Of a stretch of 64,000 bases of DNA, positions 1 to 10,415 are shown in pieces. The stretch is from assembly GCA_030674185.1 (NCBI GenBank), contig JAPXFY010000021.1:68673876-68737875 (forward strand). The letters run 5' to 3'. The translations under genes were made by a program, and so were the position numbers. The notes beneath the pieces are model-generated. The model did no database searches, had not been told where the DNA came from, and saw nothing but the letters and a program-made list of their open reading frames with translations. Positions within the stretch are counted from its first letter, which is position 1; the number at the start of each line of letters is the position of its first letter. This stretch comes from Monoplex corrugatus. Its lineage: Eukaryota; Mollusca; Gastropoda; Littorinimorpha; Ranellidae.

Positions 1-1
1 G

Positions 2-1080
2 AACCTAGTGACCGAATTCGATGCAGAGCCTTTACCTGACACTGAATATCTATTCAGTCGGCTTGGCAAAGCAAAATATCTGTCCAGGATAGATCTGTCA
101 AAAGGGTATTGGCAGGTACCGATCAGAGAGGAAGACAGACCAAAGACTGCTTTTTCTTCCCCTCTTGGACAATTCCAATGGACCGTGATGCCTTTTGGCC
201 TACAAAATGCTGTGGCCATCTTTAGCCGCATGATGAGGCAATTGTTGCAGCCATTGGAACGGGAGGACATCCAAAACTTCATGGACGATGTGATCATTGC
301 CACGGAAACGCGGACCCAACATTTGGAGGCACTTGAGGCTTTATTTGGAAGTCTGGATGAGGTAAATTTGTCGGCCCGGCCTTCAAAGTGCTTCATTGGC
401 TTCAATGAGTTGGAGTTCCTGGGTCACCGGGTGGGTGGAGGTAAAATGCGACCTACAGAGGACAAGATGGGGAGGATTCGTGAGGCCCCTAGGCCTTCTA
501 CGAAGAAAGAAGTACGGTCCTTTCTGGGTTTGGCCGGGTACTACAGGAGGTTCGTTCCAAACTTTTCAGTCTGGCTGCTCCCCTGACTGACCTAACTAAG
601 AAGGGTTGTCCCAATCAGGTCACATGGAGTGAGAGCTGCGAGAAAGCCTTTCGGACTCTGAAAGACTGGCTCGGCTGTGAACCAGTGGTCCAACTGCCGG
701 ATACAGAGGCACCTTTCGTATTACGGACAGACGCATCGACTGAAGGCCTTGGAGCCGTTCTGCTCCAAGAAGGAGAAGGGTTGTGGCGACCCGTACATTA
801 TGCCAGTCAGAAGTTGTCCACGGCGGAAAGGAATTATGCCACAGTGGAGTTGGAGTGCCTAGCTGTGGTGTGGGCATTGGGAAAGTTTGAACCTTACCTG
901 TATGGGAGGCATTTCTACCTTCAAACTGACCACCAACCCTTGGCTTTTCTGCAGAAAGCCAAGCACACCAATAGTCGGTTGATGAGGTGGGCATTGTTGT
1001 TGCAGCCATATTCCTTTACAGTCCAGGTGATTCCTGGGAAAGAGAATGTAGGAGCCGACCTTTTGAGTCGGGTGAATTAG
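2..1080 (+). pseudogene. Ty3/gypsy-type pol fragment: reverse transcriptase and RNase H, Gmr1-like
   Basis: The reading frame is already open at the window edge. It encodes the RT palm: RIDLSKGYWQVP, then MPFGLQNA and the catalytic FMDD box near 280-292. The connection follows (FLGHRVGGGK, VRSFLGLAGYYRRF), then RNase H (LRTDAS near 721-738, TDHQPLAFL near 926-950) ending in VGADLLSR. A one-base deletion near 566-570 changes frame, so the copy cannot make an uninterrupted protein here. The polypeptide stops right after RNase H at 1080, and a purine tract and probable LTR follow within 70 bp, leaving no room for an integrase downstream. From family knowledge, that end fits Gmr1-type Ty3/gypsy elements, which carry integrase upstream of RT; a simple loss of integrase is the alternative. 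Family level is confident, Gmr1 assignment moderate. Confidence 0.85.
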
Positions 1081-1146
1081 TCTTAGAACCAGTCATTTGT
1101 TGGTTTCTGAGTGAAACTGTAGTTTCATCCTGAGTTGGGGGGAGAT

Positions 1147-2081
1147 TGTCACAAGCAGACTGTGACAATGGTATTTAAGGGTTGCAACTCTTGTACAGCA
1201 GGGACTGTTAGGAGTTAATTACCTCCCGTTTTGTTTATGGGTTTCCTTTTTTGGTCTAGAGAGTAGCTAGCCAATAAGGTGAATAAAGGGGAAGGAGGTG
1301 TGACGCCTGTGACGTCAAAATCTTCAGATGGAGCGGTCCATCTACCTCATTTGCATAGGTATAGAACGACGGTTGAGGTCGATCGTTCTCATGCAGAAAG
1401 TTAAGATTTTCCCCTCTTGATCTAGCGCTTTTGGACTAGCCAAAGAACTTGTTTTGGGAGAATTGTTCCGGTGGCGGGAGTCTCGCCACAGCCAGTGTGG
1501 GGATAGGCCGCATTTGATTTAACTGTTTAGTACATTTAGTACTGTATGCTGAATGTAGATTCAGCTAGGGGCAGTGTTCTGCCAAGGAACGGGTTCGTTT
1601 AACAGGTGTGGTTGTGAGTGAACCAGCCTGGGCAAGTGCTGCTGAAGGAACTATATTTTTCTTTTGGTGGTGGTGGATGTAATTGTGTCGTGGACAATTA
1701 TTCCCTGGAGTAAGGGGTCTGTGTTAATCCACAGGAGAGATTGGTAAGGAAATTTAGATCTTTTTTTGTTGTTGTTATTATTGATGTTGGTGTGTGGATG
1801 TTTTGGTTGAGTGTTATAAATATTAAGGTTTAATTTCTTTTTTTTCCCCTTATAGGTGTGGTGTAGGCTGAGTTGAGCTTGGGTGGTTAATGCACACATA
1901 GAGGGAATACTTTTGTTTATGTAAGCTTGTTATAAGAGTTAATAAATTATTTTGTGTTGTTAAATATTGATTGTTTAGTGTAATGTTGTTGATGGGGGGA
2001 ACTGGGAGTTCCCTTTCCAACGACTTTGTCTGAGCCACCAACTGGTGATTCAGACAAGGTATGGGGGAGTGTTGAGTGACA
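1147..2081 (+). mobile_element. Probable 3' long terminal repeat of the Ty3/gypsy element
   Basis: A G-rich polypurine-like run (near 1135-1145) precedes TGTCAC at 1147-1152, 67 bp after the pol stop codon. The segment ends at 2076-2081 with GTGACA, the perfect inverse of its start, giving a 935-bp LTR with TG...CA ends. An AATAAA lies near 1283. The 5' LTR is outside the window, so neither the boundary nor a target-site duplication can be confirmed. The 3' end is the weaker of the two boundaries. Confidence 0.5.
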
Positions 2082-2097
2082 GGGGAGAGTAACTAGA

Positions 2098-2232
2098 ATG
2101 CTCTTTCCCCAATCCAGCAATATCCAGCAATATCCAGCAAGATCCATAAATATCCAGCAGTGTCCAGTATACTCCAGTAGCGGATCTGTGATGTCCAGTA
2201 TTCCTCAGTATCCAGTACCAGTCTTCAATGGA
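2098..2232. repeat. Degenerate short repeat rich in ATCCAGCA / GTCCAGTA
   Basis: Eight or more imperfect repeats of a 7-11 bp ATCCAG-type motif follow the probable LTR end. No coding potential is believed; open frames here are repeat artefacts. Confidence 0.5.
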
Positions 2233-2898
2233 CAAGAGCTGAGGCATATGACCGGAGGGGCGCCAGGGGAGGCAGTGTAACGGTGGCAATCACCAGGGTT
2301 TCCGGGCAGCAACAGAGCTAAGTGAAGCTGACTGACATTATAGGGCCATTACGTCATTGAAGCTGGCAATGATGATTTGTAGGGCCATGTTGAATGTGTG
2401 TGTTGTAGGGAAACCATCCTTTGAATTTAAGTAGACTTTGTGCGTGAGTGTGGAAGAGTGAGTGAAAGGAAAATGTTTGTTTGTTTGTTTGTTTTTGCCT
2501 TAGTTTTTTGTTGTTGTTGATTAAAAATAAATGTTGGGACTTGAACATTTAGACTGGTCTTTTTGTACAGTTTAGTTATAGGGTGGGTTGATGGATCTGT
2601 TTTGGTAGGTTGGTTAATGGTGTATGGGATGAATGGAAGGTGGTTTGGTTGTGTAATGGTAGTATGGTGTTGGTTTTAGTGTGTGTGAATGATTCCAACC
2701 CAGTATGCAAAACCTAAATGTGAAGTGCTCATACTAAGTTTGTATAGTATGTCCATCCGCTAGCAATCCCTAGACCGTATTAAGCTGGGACTTTCGTTCC
2801 TCTTTGGGAATATATGTGTGTCAGTTAATTGTTCTGACACACTGCCCAACCCCAGTGTCAAATATCTTGGAGTCTTTAAAACTTAAAAGCATTTTTTG
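2233..2898. other. No recognisable feature
   Basis: AT-rich unique-looking sequence with short (GTTT)n and (GTT)n runs near 2475-2520. I see no gene, RNA or mobile-element signature. Confidence 0.4.
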
Positions 2899-3118
2899 TA
2901 CTCAAGGAAAGTAGCATTAGGTCCCACTGGACCTGTTTTATAGCTAATTCTTACTATCTACTTATATAACAAAATTTCAAACCAATTTGATACTCAAGGA
3001 TATCTGCATTATGTCCCACTGGACCTGTCTTATTGCTAGTTCTTGCTGTCTACATGTATAACACAAAACTTCAAAACAATTTACTACTCAAAGGTTAGCA
3101 GCATTGGGTCCCACTTTA
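2899..3118. repeat. Tandem repeat, unit about 93 bp, 2.3 copies
   Basis: Units start at 2899, 2991 and 3085 with TACTCAAGG-like starts and a shared TCCCACTGGACCTGT core. They are diverged from one another, so the array is old. Confidence 0.6.
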
Positions 3119-3342
3119 ACTCCTAGTAATATCAATGAAACAACAGTAATAACATAATAATGGTACTAGTAGTAGCAATAACCCGGAAATGTTTGCTAAA
3201 AAAGTAAATTGTAGACATAGAATCAAAGAAAAAGAAAAAGCAAACTGAGCATTAGGGAAAAACAAGAGATGGGGGAAGAAACTGTCATTGTATTGGCATC
3301 CGTCTGTCTCAGGCGACAATGGAGATTGTATCTTGGAAGTCA

Positions 3343-5257
3343 TTTTGCGGTGGAACTGCAGTGCCGGCTGTGGCTGTAGAGCCCGATCCTCGAATGGCAG
3401 GTCCTGTTGCAGTTGCTGCACATGAAGACGGTGTCATCCGAAGGTGCTGACCCTGCTCTCTGGCATCTGCGTTCTCTTCTTACTTTCCACTGCTTCTCTC
3501 TCCTCTGCTCTGATGTCTTGATGGCTGAATTGATGGCAAGTTGCCAGCTGCTGCAGTCTGCCGCTACTACTTCGAAGCCTGCTGGTGCAATGCCACCACC
3601 TTGAGGTTCTGCTTGCACAAATCTTTGTAGCAGAGTATGGACCTTCCCGTGGGTCTGGAGCCAGTAGCAAGCTCGCCATACAAAATGTCTTTGGTATTCT
3701 GCCATCTTGCATGTGGGTAACATGGCCAAGCCAGCGCAAGCGTCTCTTTGTGAGCAGGGCAAACATACTGAGAGTTCCTGCACGTGCTAGGACGTCCTTG
3801 TTGGAGACGTGGTCCTGCCAAGAATCCTTCTGAGGTAGCGTAGGTGAAAGGTGTTGAGCCAGCGTTTTTGACGGGAGTATAGAGTCCTGGTCTCGCGTCT
3901 GTACAACAGTGTGCTCAGCACGCAGGCTTGGTACGCTATAGTCTTTGTCTTGATGGTCAGCATGGAGTTTTTCCACACTCTCTTTGACAGGTGGGCCATT
4001 GCTGCTGATGCCTTGCTCATCCTTGAGTTCAGCTCGGTGTCCAGGTTGAGACTGCTGGAGATGGAGGAACCAAGGTATGTAAAGTCTTCCACCACGTCAA
4101 GAGTGCAGTCATTGATGGAAATGCGGGGAGCCAAGCTTACATTTTGACCCGGACGTTGGTATTCTTTATGCTGATCGTGAGGCCAAATTCTTTGCAGACA
4201 TGAGCGATACAGCTAATGAGCTCTTGGAGGGCAGCCTCGGTGTGTACCGTCAAGGTGGCATCGTCAGCAAACAGCATCTCTCGAATGAGGACTTTTCGCA
4301 CTGTCTTCTTTGCACGGAGGCATGCGAAGTTGAACAGGCTGCCATTGTTTCTCGGTGTGAAGGTAGACACCTTCCTCAGATTGACTGAAGGCGTAGTGCA
4401 GCAGCAGAGAGAACAGGATGCTGAAAAGTGTCGGGGTAAGGACACACCCCTATTTGACTCCGCTTTTATTGGGGAAGGGGTCCGAGGAGGAGCCAACGTA
4501 CTGGACGGTGCCTTTCATTTCCTCATGAAAGGTTATGATCATCCTCAGGAGCTTAGGGGGGAGGGGGACATCCAATTCTCTGCAGGAGTGTAAACAGGCG
4601 TGTACTGCTGACCAGATCGAACGCCTTGGTCAGGTCCATGAAGGCGATGTACAGAGGAAGTCTCTGCTCGCGGCACATCTCTTGCAGCTTCCTCAGAGAG
4701 AATATCATGTCAATAGTTGATCTCTCAGCTCTAAAACCCACACTTCGCCTCTGGGTAGACGCGTTCTGCAAGCGACTGCAGTCTGTTCAGTACGACGCTG
4801 GTGAAGGTCTTCCTGACAATGTTTAGGAGAGATATTCCGCGATAGTTGTTACAATCGCTGTGATCGCCTTTGTTCTTGTAGAGCGTGATGATGTTGGCAT
4901 CTATCATGTCCTGAGGCACAGTTCCTTCCTCCCAGCACCGTAGCAAGAGTTCGTGGAGATGATCGAGGAGGCTGGTATGTTTGCCTGCTATGATGACCTG
5001 GGAGGATGCCATCGTTTCCTGGGCTTTGCCACTGGCTAGAGAGTAGATGGCCTTGCTGAGCTCCTCGGTGGTGGGTGAGTGTTGAGCTCTTCCATGACTG
5101 GCAGGAGGCTCGTGTTTTCCACCGCTGAGTCTGTAACAATAGCCTCCCTCGAGTATATCTCTTGGTAGTGTTCTGTCCATCTCTCCATTTGCTTTTTGCA
5201 TGATCGGTGATGATTTCGCCTGTGGTAGATTTCAGTGGGACGATCTTGATGGTGCAT
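3343..5257 (-). pseudogene. LINE reverse transcriptase and C-terminal zinc finger, broken
   Basis: RT motifs appear in order on minus but in changing frames: ANIITLYKNKGD and NYRGISLL near 4840-4910, the ECGFRAERST-like region near 4735, MDLTKAFD near 4640 and LFADDATL near 4260, the last being the catalytic box. After RT come FTYLGSSISSSLNLDTELN (thumb/connection), RRLRWLGHVTHMQDGRIPK near 3700 and CSNCNRTCHSRIGLYSHSRHC-type spacing near 3345-3410. That last piece is a CxxC...HxxxxC finger typical of the end of some LINE ORF2 proteins. At least four frame changes separate these pieces. It is certainly a relict; only the clade is open. Confidence 0.8.
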
Positions 5258-5715
5258 GGACCAAAGGCCTTTTTAATACACTCGTAGATGGCTCGAATGT
5301 TGCCTCAGTCGGCGGAGAGTTGGATGCTTTGACATAGGTTCTACCAGTAGTTGTTGGGGCACTGTCTAGCAATCCGTTGGGTGTTGCTTCTAGCCCTCCT
5401 AAGGGTGGCAAGTGTCTTTTCACAGGGGTCTTGTTTGTAGTTGAGTAAGGCAGTTCTCTTGAATGAGATGGCTGGCTCAAGGTCCACAATTCCGGCTTCA
5501 AACCAGTCAGTATTTCTCTGCTCTCTCTTTCCAAAAGCGCCATCAGCAGACTTGTATGTGGCATCACGGATGTGTTTCCATCTGTCTTCCACACTGCTGG
5601 TTGGGCAGTTGCTAAGGGCCTCTTGGATGGCGTCTGCAAAGCGTTCGCGTAGTTCAGAGACTGATGACATGGCTGTGTTGATGCGAGGGCGTCCTTTCTG
5701 CTTTGATTGATGGAT

Positions 5716-6497
5716 TCACTTGGGTTGAAGACGCACCTTGCTGGCATCCAGCGAGTGGTCAGTATCGCACTCAGCGCTATGATAGCTGCGCGTAGTGAGA
5801 ACACAATTCAGCAAGGGTCTTCGAGTGATGACGAGATCCAACTGGTGCCAGTGACGAGATCTGGGATACCACCAGGAGACTCTGTGGCTGAGGTTTGTGG
5901 GGAAGAACGTGTTCGTGATGCAGAGATCATGAAAGGAGCATAGCTCAAGGAGTCTTTGCCCGTTCTCGTTAAGTTTGCTGACGCCAAAGTGGCCGATGCA
6001 TCGGGGCCAGTCTGAATCAATCCGAGATTTAAAATCTCCGAGAAGGTACAAGTGTTCCGAGGTGGGTAGCTTCTTGATTGCGTCTCAAGCTCCTCGTAGA
6101 ACTCGTCTTTCACCTCTGCTGAAGAGCAAAGTGTGGGGTCGTAGACGCTTATGATGTTCAAGGGGCCTGAGGTGGTTGTGAGGCGAAGAGAAAGAATGCA
6201 AGCTGTGCCTTCTGAGGGCGGTTTGATTGAAGACAGTAGAGAGTTTCTTACTGCAAAACCTACGCAGTGCACTCGGTGCTCTTTGGGGCCTTCCGCTGCC
6301 AGAAGAATGTATAGCCCTTTTCTTTTAGGCTGCCGTTTGATGGAAGTCTGGTTTACCTGCAGTGCAGCGATATCAATATTGAGCTTCTTGAGCTCCCAAC
6401 TGATGACTGCTGTCTTTCTTGCATCATCGACCTGTTGGAGATCGTCAGAGAGGCCAGGACACATGGTCCTGACGTTCCAGGTTGCCAGTCTCAGCAC
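5716..6497 (-). pseudogene. LINE endonuclease (EEP fold), broken
   Basis: The frame opens with LRLATWNVRTM, the classical first motif of LINE endonucleases (the N of WN coordinates metal). It continues through GVGFAVRN-like and ISVYDPTL segments, then shifts frame near 6060 into GDFKSRIDSDW, an altered GDFNA motif. Further on are RVSWWYPRSRHWHQLDLV, the xxQLDLxx motif, and CDTDHSL, which carries the catalytic DH pair. A frame break in the middle and altered metal-binding residues (GDFK for GDFN) make it inactive. It belongs with the RT at 4137-5257. Confidence 0.8.
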
Positions 6498-7440
6498 TGG
6501 TGGCTTTGTTTATTTCTTTTTTCTTTGCCTAGTGCAGGGTTTACAGTCTGCACTTCGGTATTTTCCTGAGCTCCAAGCACCCATTGAAGCAGGCAGACTG
6601 TGACTGGTCAGCACCTTAATGGCTGGGGGCTGCCCAGCTTGAGGCGGGTGATAGCTGACTGGTGGGACGCTATGATACCTCTCACCATCGGATGCAACCC
6701 GTAGTGCCCGAGCTCACGCCAATACGCTCTAGACTTGTAACTCGCAACTGCTGCCTCCCGTGTTGTTTCTGCCACTGAGACAGCGGCACTGGAATGATCT
6801 CTCCAAGACGCAAGCCAGGGCAAGATATATGGAGGTCCTGGGTTACCCAGTTGTCAAGACCCCCCTCACGGCCTCGCCGGTGTACTCCAAAGGAATGCAA
6901 AGCAGTACGTTTTCCACCAGGTTGGCTGCAGGAGCTGCCGGAGTCAGTGAGCACAGCGCACTGGTCCGCCTTTGGGGCTCCACTCCTGATTTTAAAGATT
7001 TACTCCCCTGCACTTTGCCATTGGATCCATCCAAGATCTCCTCCGCCCTCTAGCCATTGGCTGCAAAGAGCAGCTCCTCCGCCTAGTGGTGCAGTGTAAA
7101 CACCACCCGCTCACATGGTTTAGCCCGCCGGCTGAAGCGGTGACCTGGGGTGTGGCGCTTGGAGCCAGCACGTGAGAGATTTAGGAGATGGATGAGGACC
7201 AGTGATGCCTGTCCACCCTGCCAGGTATGATGTAAAGAAGAAGAAGAACATGTGTACCAAGCCTGCATGCTGAGCATGTCAATTAATATTATAATGAAAA
7301 CAGGTAAAACATAACACTTGCAACGTCAAAAGAAGTAATGAAAATGATTTCCTATACAATATCAACTTCTTTATGCCAATCGACCAAAAGCATGACTGAT
7401 CAAGGCAGATGCACGTAAAGGAAACGCATGCCAACTGGAA

Positions 7441-7549
7441 ACAACAACCTTAAAGGTAACAACAACAACAACAACAATAACAACATAACAGAATAGTAGT
7501 AGTAGTAGTAGCTGTAGTAGTAGTAGCAGTAGCAGTAGCAGTGGCAGCG

Positions 7550-7583
<34 letters not shown>

Positions 7584-7615
7584 CAACAACAACAGCAGTA
7601 GTAGAAGCAGCATTT
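7441..7615. repeat. (AAC)n and (TAG)n microsatellite
   Basis: An (AAC)n run is followed by (TAG)n with CAG interruptions. Poly-leucine and poly-tyrosine frames over it are artefacts. Confidence 0.95.
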
Positions 7616-7669
7616 TTTAATTAATGAAAAAGCCAGTAAACATGGCAACAGTATGCATCAATGTCCCAA

Positions 7670-7840
7670 ACTCAATATTGCTATATCTACATGTATGTAT
7701 CTATAGCTACATCTCTTCATCAACATATCTGTATCTATGTGTATGTATGTATATCTATAACTCTACATCAATATATCTGTATTATGTATACATGTAGGTA
7801 TTATGTATATCTATATCTCTACATCAATGAATTTATACAT
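7670..7840. repeat. Degenerate (ATCT/ATGT)n microsatellite
   Basis: Alternating TATATCTA, CATGTATGTAT and CTCTACATCAA blocks repeat three times at roughly 55-bp spacing. Confidence 0.7.
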
Positions 7841-8240
7841 ATAGTGGAGGTGGTTAGGCCCATTGACGTCAAACACCCCTCACAAAAAGGAAAATGATGA
7901 GTGTACCAGAGCCTTTCCTTTCCAGGAGTAGTGAACGCTGTGAGACGTCTGGTTTGTCAGACAGGAAGTCATTTGCATATGGCCTGTCCTACCTCACTGT
8001 TCCTGTAACAACACTTTCTGTTTATATCCCCATTCTTATAGAGGTTGTTATGTCATGAAGTGACTGGATTATTAGCGGTATAACTGGGCAGCGTACATGG
8101 CCCACTGCTGTATGTCCCAACACAAACCAGACAAATGAAGTTAAATTCTCATCAGTTATGAAGGTAGAGAAAAGCAGACAGACAAAATTGAAACCCGCTG
8201 GCTTTGTGGGTGACTTTTTAGAAAAGAGAAGGTTAAGGAC
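7841..8240. other. No recognisable feature
   Basis: No coding frame, repeat or element end was recognised. It may contain the truncated 5' edge of the Penelope-like fragment that follows. Confidence 0.3.
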
Positions 8241-8261
8241 TAATTCCTATAAAAGTCTCAA

Positions 8262-8930
8262 GTGAAGCCACTATGGTGGTTGGTAGGTGTATCATGCCAC
8301 TTTCTGGCAACTCCTGAAACTACACTGACACTAAATGTTCTGCCTAGCATTCCTGTAGACTGTATGAAAAAGATCATCCTGTCCAACTGGGACATTCTAC
8401 AATCCAGTCTTACTGTAGCTGAATTCTTGGACCAGCTTCCTTTAATTGTCTCTAAAAGAGATACGAACCACTGTGACTTGCTGGTATGTTCAAGACTCAG
8501 AAAACCAGGCAGCCAACCTCCAGGAACCACTCCATGTAACAAACCTAAATGCAGGATATGTCCTGTCGTGTGATCAGCCTCCACAGTCAGAGGCCCCAAA
8601 TCTCATATGAAAATTACAAAACATTTTACTTATCAAACCTATAACATTGTTGGCGTGATCAGCTGCTCTAAATGTTTTCAACTGTTCATTGGTGAAACTG
8701 AACGTACCCTTGATACACGTTTCAAAGAACACTTGGCTGATATCCAACATCAACGAGATAAAATTATCTCAAATCATGTCAACCGGTTGGACCAGTCAAT
8801 CAACAACATCTAAGTGAAAGGTCTGTGGCTTCTATACAGTAACAAAACCATAGACAGGAAAGACAGAGAATCCCAGCTCATACATAAACTTGGAATATGC
8901 AAGCGGCGTGGTCTCAATGACAAATCATAA
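8262..8930 (+). pseudogene. Penelope-like element C-terminus: linker and GIY-YIG endonuclease
   Basis: One frame runs through the segment with two in-frame stops (8571-8573 TGA and 8811-8813 TAA). The first part, SNWDILQSS...DLLVCSRL followed by CNKPKCRICP, is the cysteine-bearing linker that joins RT to the endonuclease in Penelope-like elements. The second part has NIVGVISCSKC, QLFIGETERTL (the YIG half, as FIG) and TRFKEHL with the catalytic arginine, then HVNRLDQSINNI and the usual KLGICKRRGLN end. The RT domain is absent upstream, so the copy is 5' truncated, the common fate of these elements. The assignment rests on motif order and is strong. Confidence 0.85.
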
Positions 8931-10230
8931 AGATTTCCTCAACAGAATTCAGTATCATGCCTCTTCATGAACTTTTATCTAGACATGGCTCTTTGTGCAT
9001 GTATTTTTATCTTGGTGTGTATGTGTGTGTATGTGTATTCACTCGAATGTATATGTATTAACTTCCTTGTCCTTCATGTATAACTTATGTCTATACTGCT
9101 TGGATGAATTTATGCACATAATCTTCTTTCAATGTGCCCTTGAGTCCATGTATCTTTTACGTCGATGTTGATTTACTGAAATAGATCATATTATCACCAT
9201 TTTCCCATCTCAGTGAGGTCTTGATTTTGTGGCTGCACATATGCCGTTTTATTATTTTATTCTAATTAAATGTTTTAATTCCCGTTTCACAAGGCAGACC
9301 CAGCCACGTGGGTACTCTGGTTTTCCCTTCAGTCCCTTGGCTGTTGGTTTAGGATGTTTTTCTTCCTATTCCAAGGTCAGACCGAATTCGTTGCACCAGG
9401 CATGATCCATTTACATCAGCCATAACTCTTGCTTATATATATTTCCCATCAGTCAGTCATATGCTTGTATTTTCTCTTACACATCATTTAATAGTTAGAT
9501 ACTTTACATTCCAAAAACAACTCTTTTCTAGTGCATCATAGTTTTGGTTTTAGCCCTGGACCGTCTTTATGATATTAATATGGCACGACCACTTTTAAAG
9601 TTGCAGAATTCATCTCACTTCCGTTCTGACATCATATTTGTTCACAAATACATGAAGTCATTTCAGTCCTTTTCTCACACTGGACGAAGCAGTGGGGAAG
9701 TTTCAGTCTTTTTCATTTAATTTTTGTATTTGGTGTTTGTTCGTGTGTGATATTACGTCTACGCTTGACAAAAGTCAGTTCGTCGAAACTTTGCGCTTGT
9801 CTTGTCAGGTTGTATTAAATACGCATTCTGATTTTTTTTGTTTTGTGTGTGTGTTTTTCTTGTTTGGTTCCAATTTGCTTGAGCGCTGGCAGTTACACTT
9901 GTTTTGGATTCCAGTATTTGTCAGTTGATATCAACAGAACAATACAAAACACGCTTGAAACACTTAGATTTGGCATCAGTCCACTGTTAACTCATGCAAT
10001 CGGATACAACACTGTTGATGCTTTAGTTCAATACGTGTTTCTGCCACTGAAGATAAAGTCCACTTTTTTATCATCCGGTATTTCAAAATCTTTGCGAATA
10101 GTTTATTTCTAGCAAATACTTCAGGCAGCGTAATTTGTGAACCTGGTTCTTCTTTTATCTTCATACAACAACATACTATGAAGACCTTTGTCGTATTTCT
10201 GCATCTATCGTTTAATAAACATGATAATTT
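8931..10230. other. Probable Penelope-like 3' flank, otherwise no gene seen
   Basis: AT-rich sequence with no convincing frame. At 9763-9800 a CTTGACAAAAGT...GTCGAAAC arrangement resembles a degenerate hammerhead-ribozyme core, which Penelope-like elements are known to carry near their ends. It is about 830 bp past the endonuclease stop, so membership in that element is uncertain. Confidence 0.35.
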
Positions 10231-10237
10231 GCTGTCA

Positions 10238-10243
10238 TTTATT
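10238..10243 (-). promoter_or_regulatory. Candidate poly(A) signal for the receptor gene
   Basis: AATAAA on minus, about 170 bp past the receptor stop codon at 10416. It is the first good hexamer downstream. Confidence 0.4.
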
Positions 10244-10415
10244 CCATTACAAGTGTTTGATTTTGTTGTTTTGCATGCATAATGTATAAGCCATGTTCAT
10301 CACTTCTTAAGACTTTGAGAAATACAGTTAAAACACTTGCATCGTGAGTGTCTCTTCTTCAAAGAGATTATCATACAATCACAAACCGAACGTGAGAACT
10401 GTTTTTCTATCTTGT

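Larger units (their letters stand above)
3290..7255 (-). mobile_element. Decayed non-LTR retrotransposon, near full length
   Basis: Read on minus, the order is: a 5' leader at about 6500-7255 (contains many short frames but nothing I trust as a protein), an exonuclease-endonuclease-phosphatase type endonuclease at about 5716-6497, RT at about 4137-5257, and a C-terminal region ending in a C2HC-like finger at about 3343. This is the usual layout of an apurinic-endonuclease LINE. Many stops and frameshifts show it is dead. The 3' end is placed near 3290, where the conserved tail ends in a CAGACGGATGCC-like segment. The clade is uncertain; the type is often annotated as a craniofacial-development-protein-2-like endonuclease in animal genomes. 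Confidence 0.8.

Noticed and set aside
3434..3976. 180-codon minus frame overlapping the LINE C-terminus
   Set aside because: Parts belong to the LINE in a shifted frame; it is not an independent gene.
7371..7648. Poly-leucine frame that might pass for a membrane peptide
   Set aside because: Translation of (TAG)n on minus.
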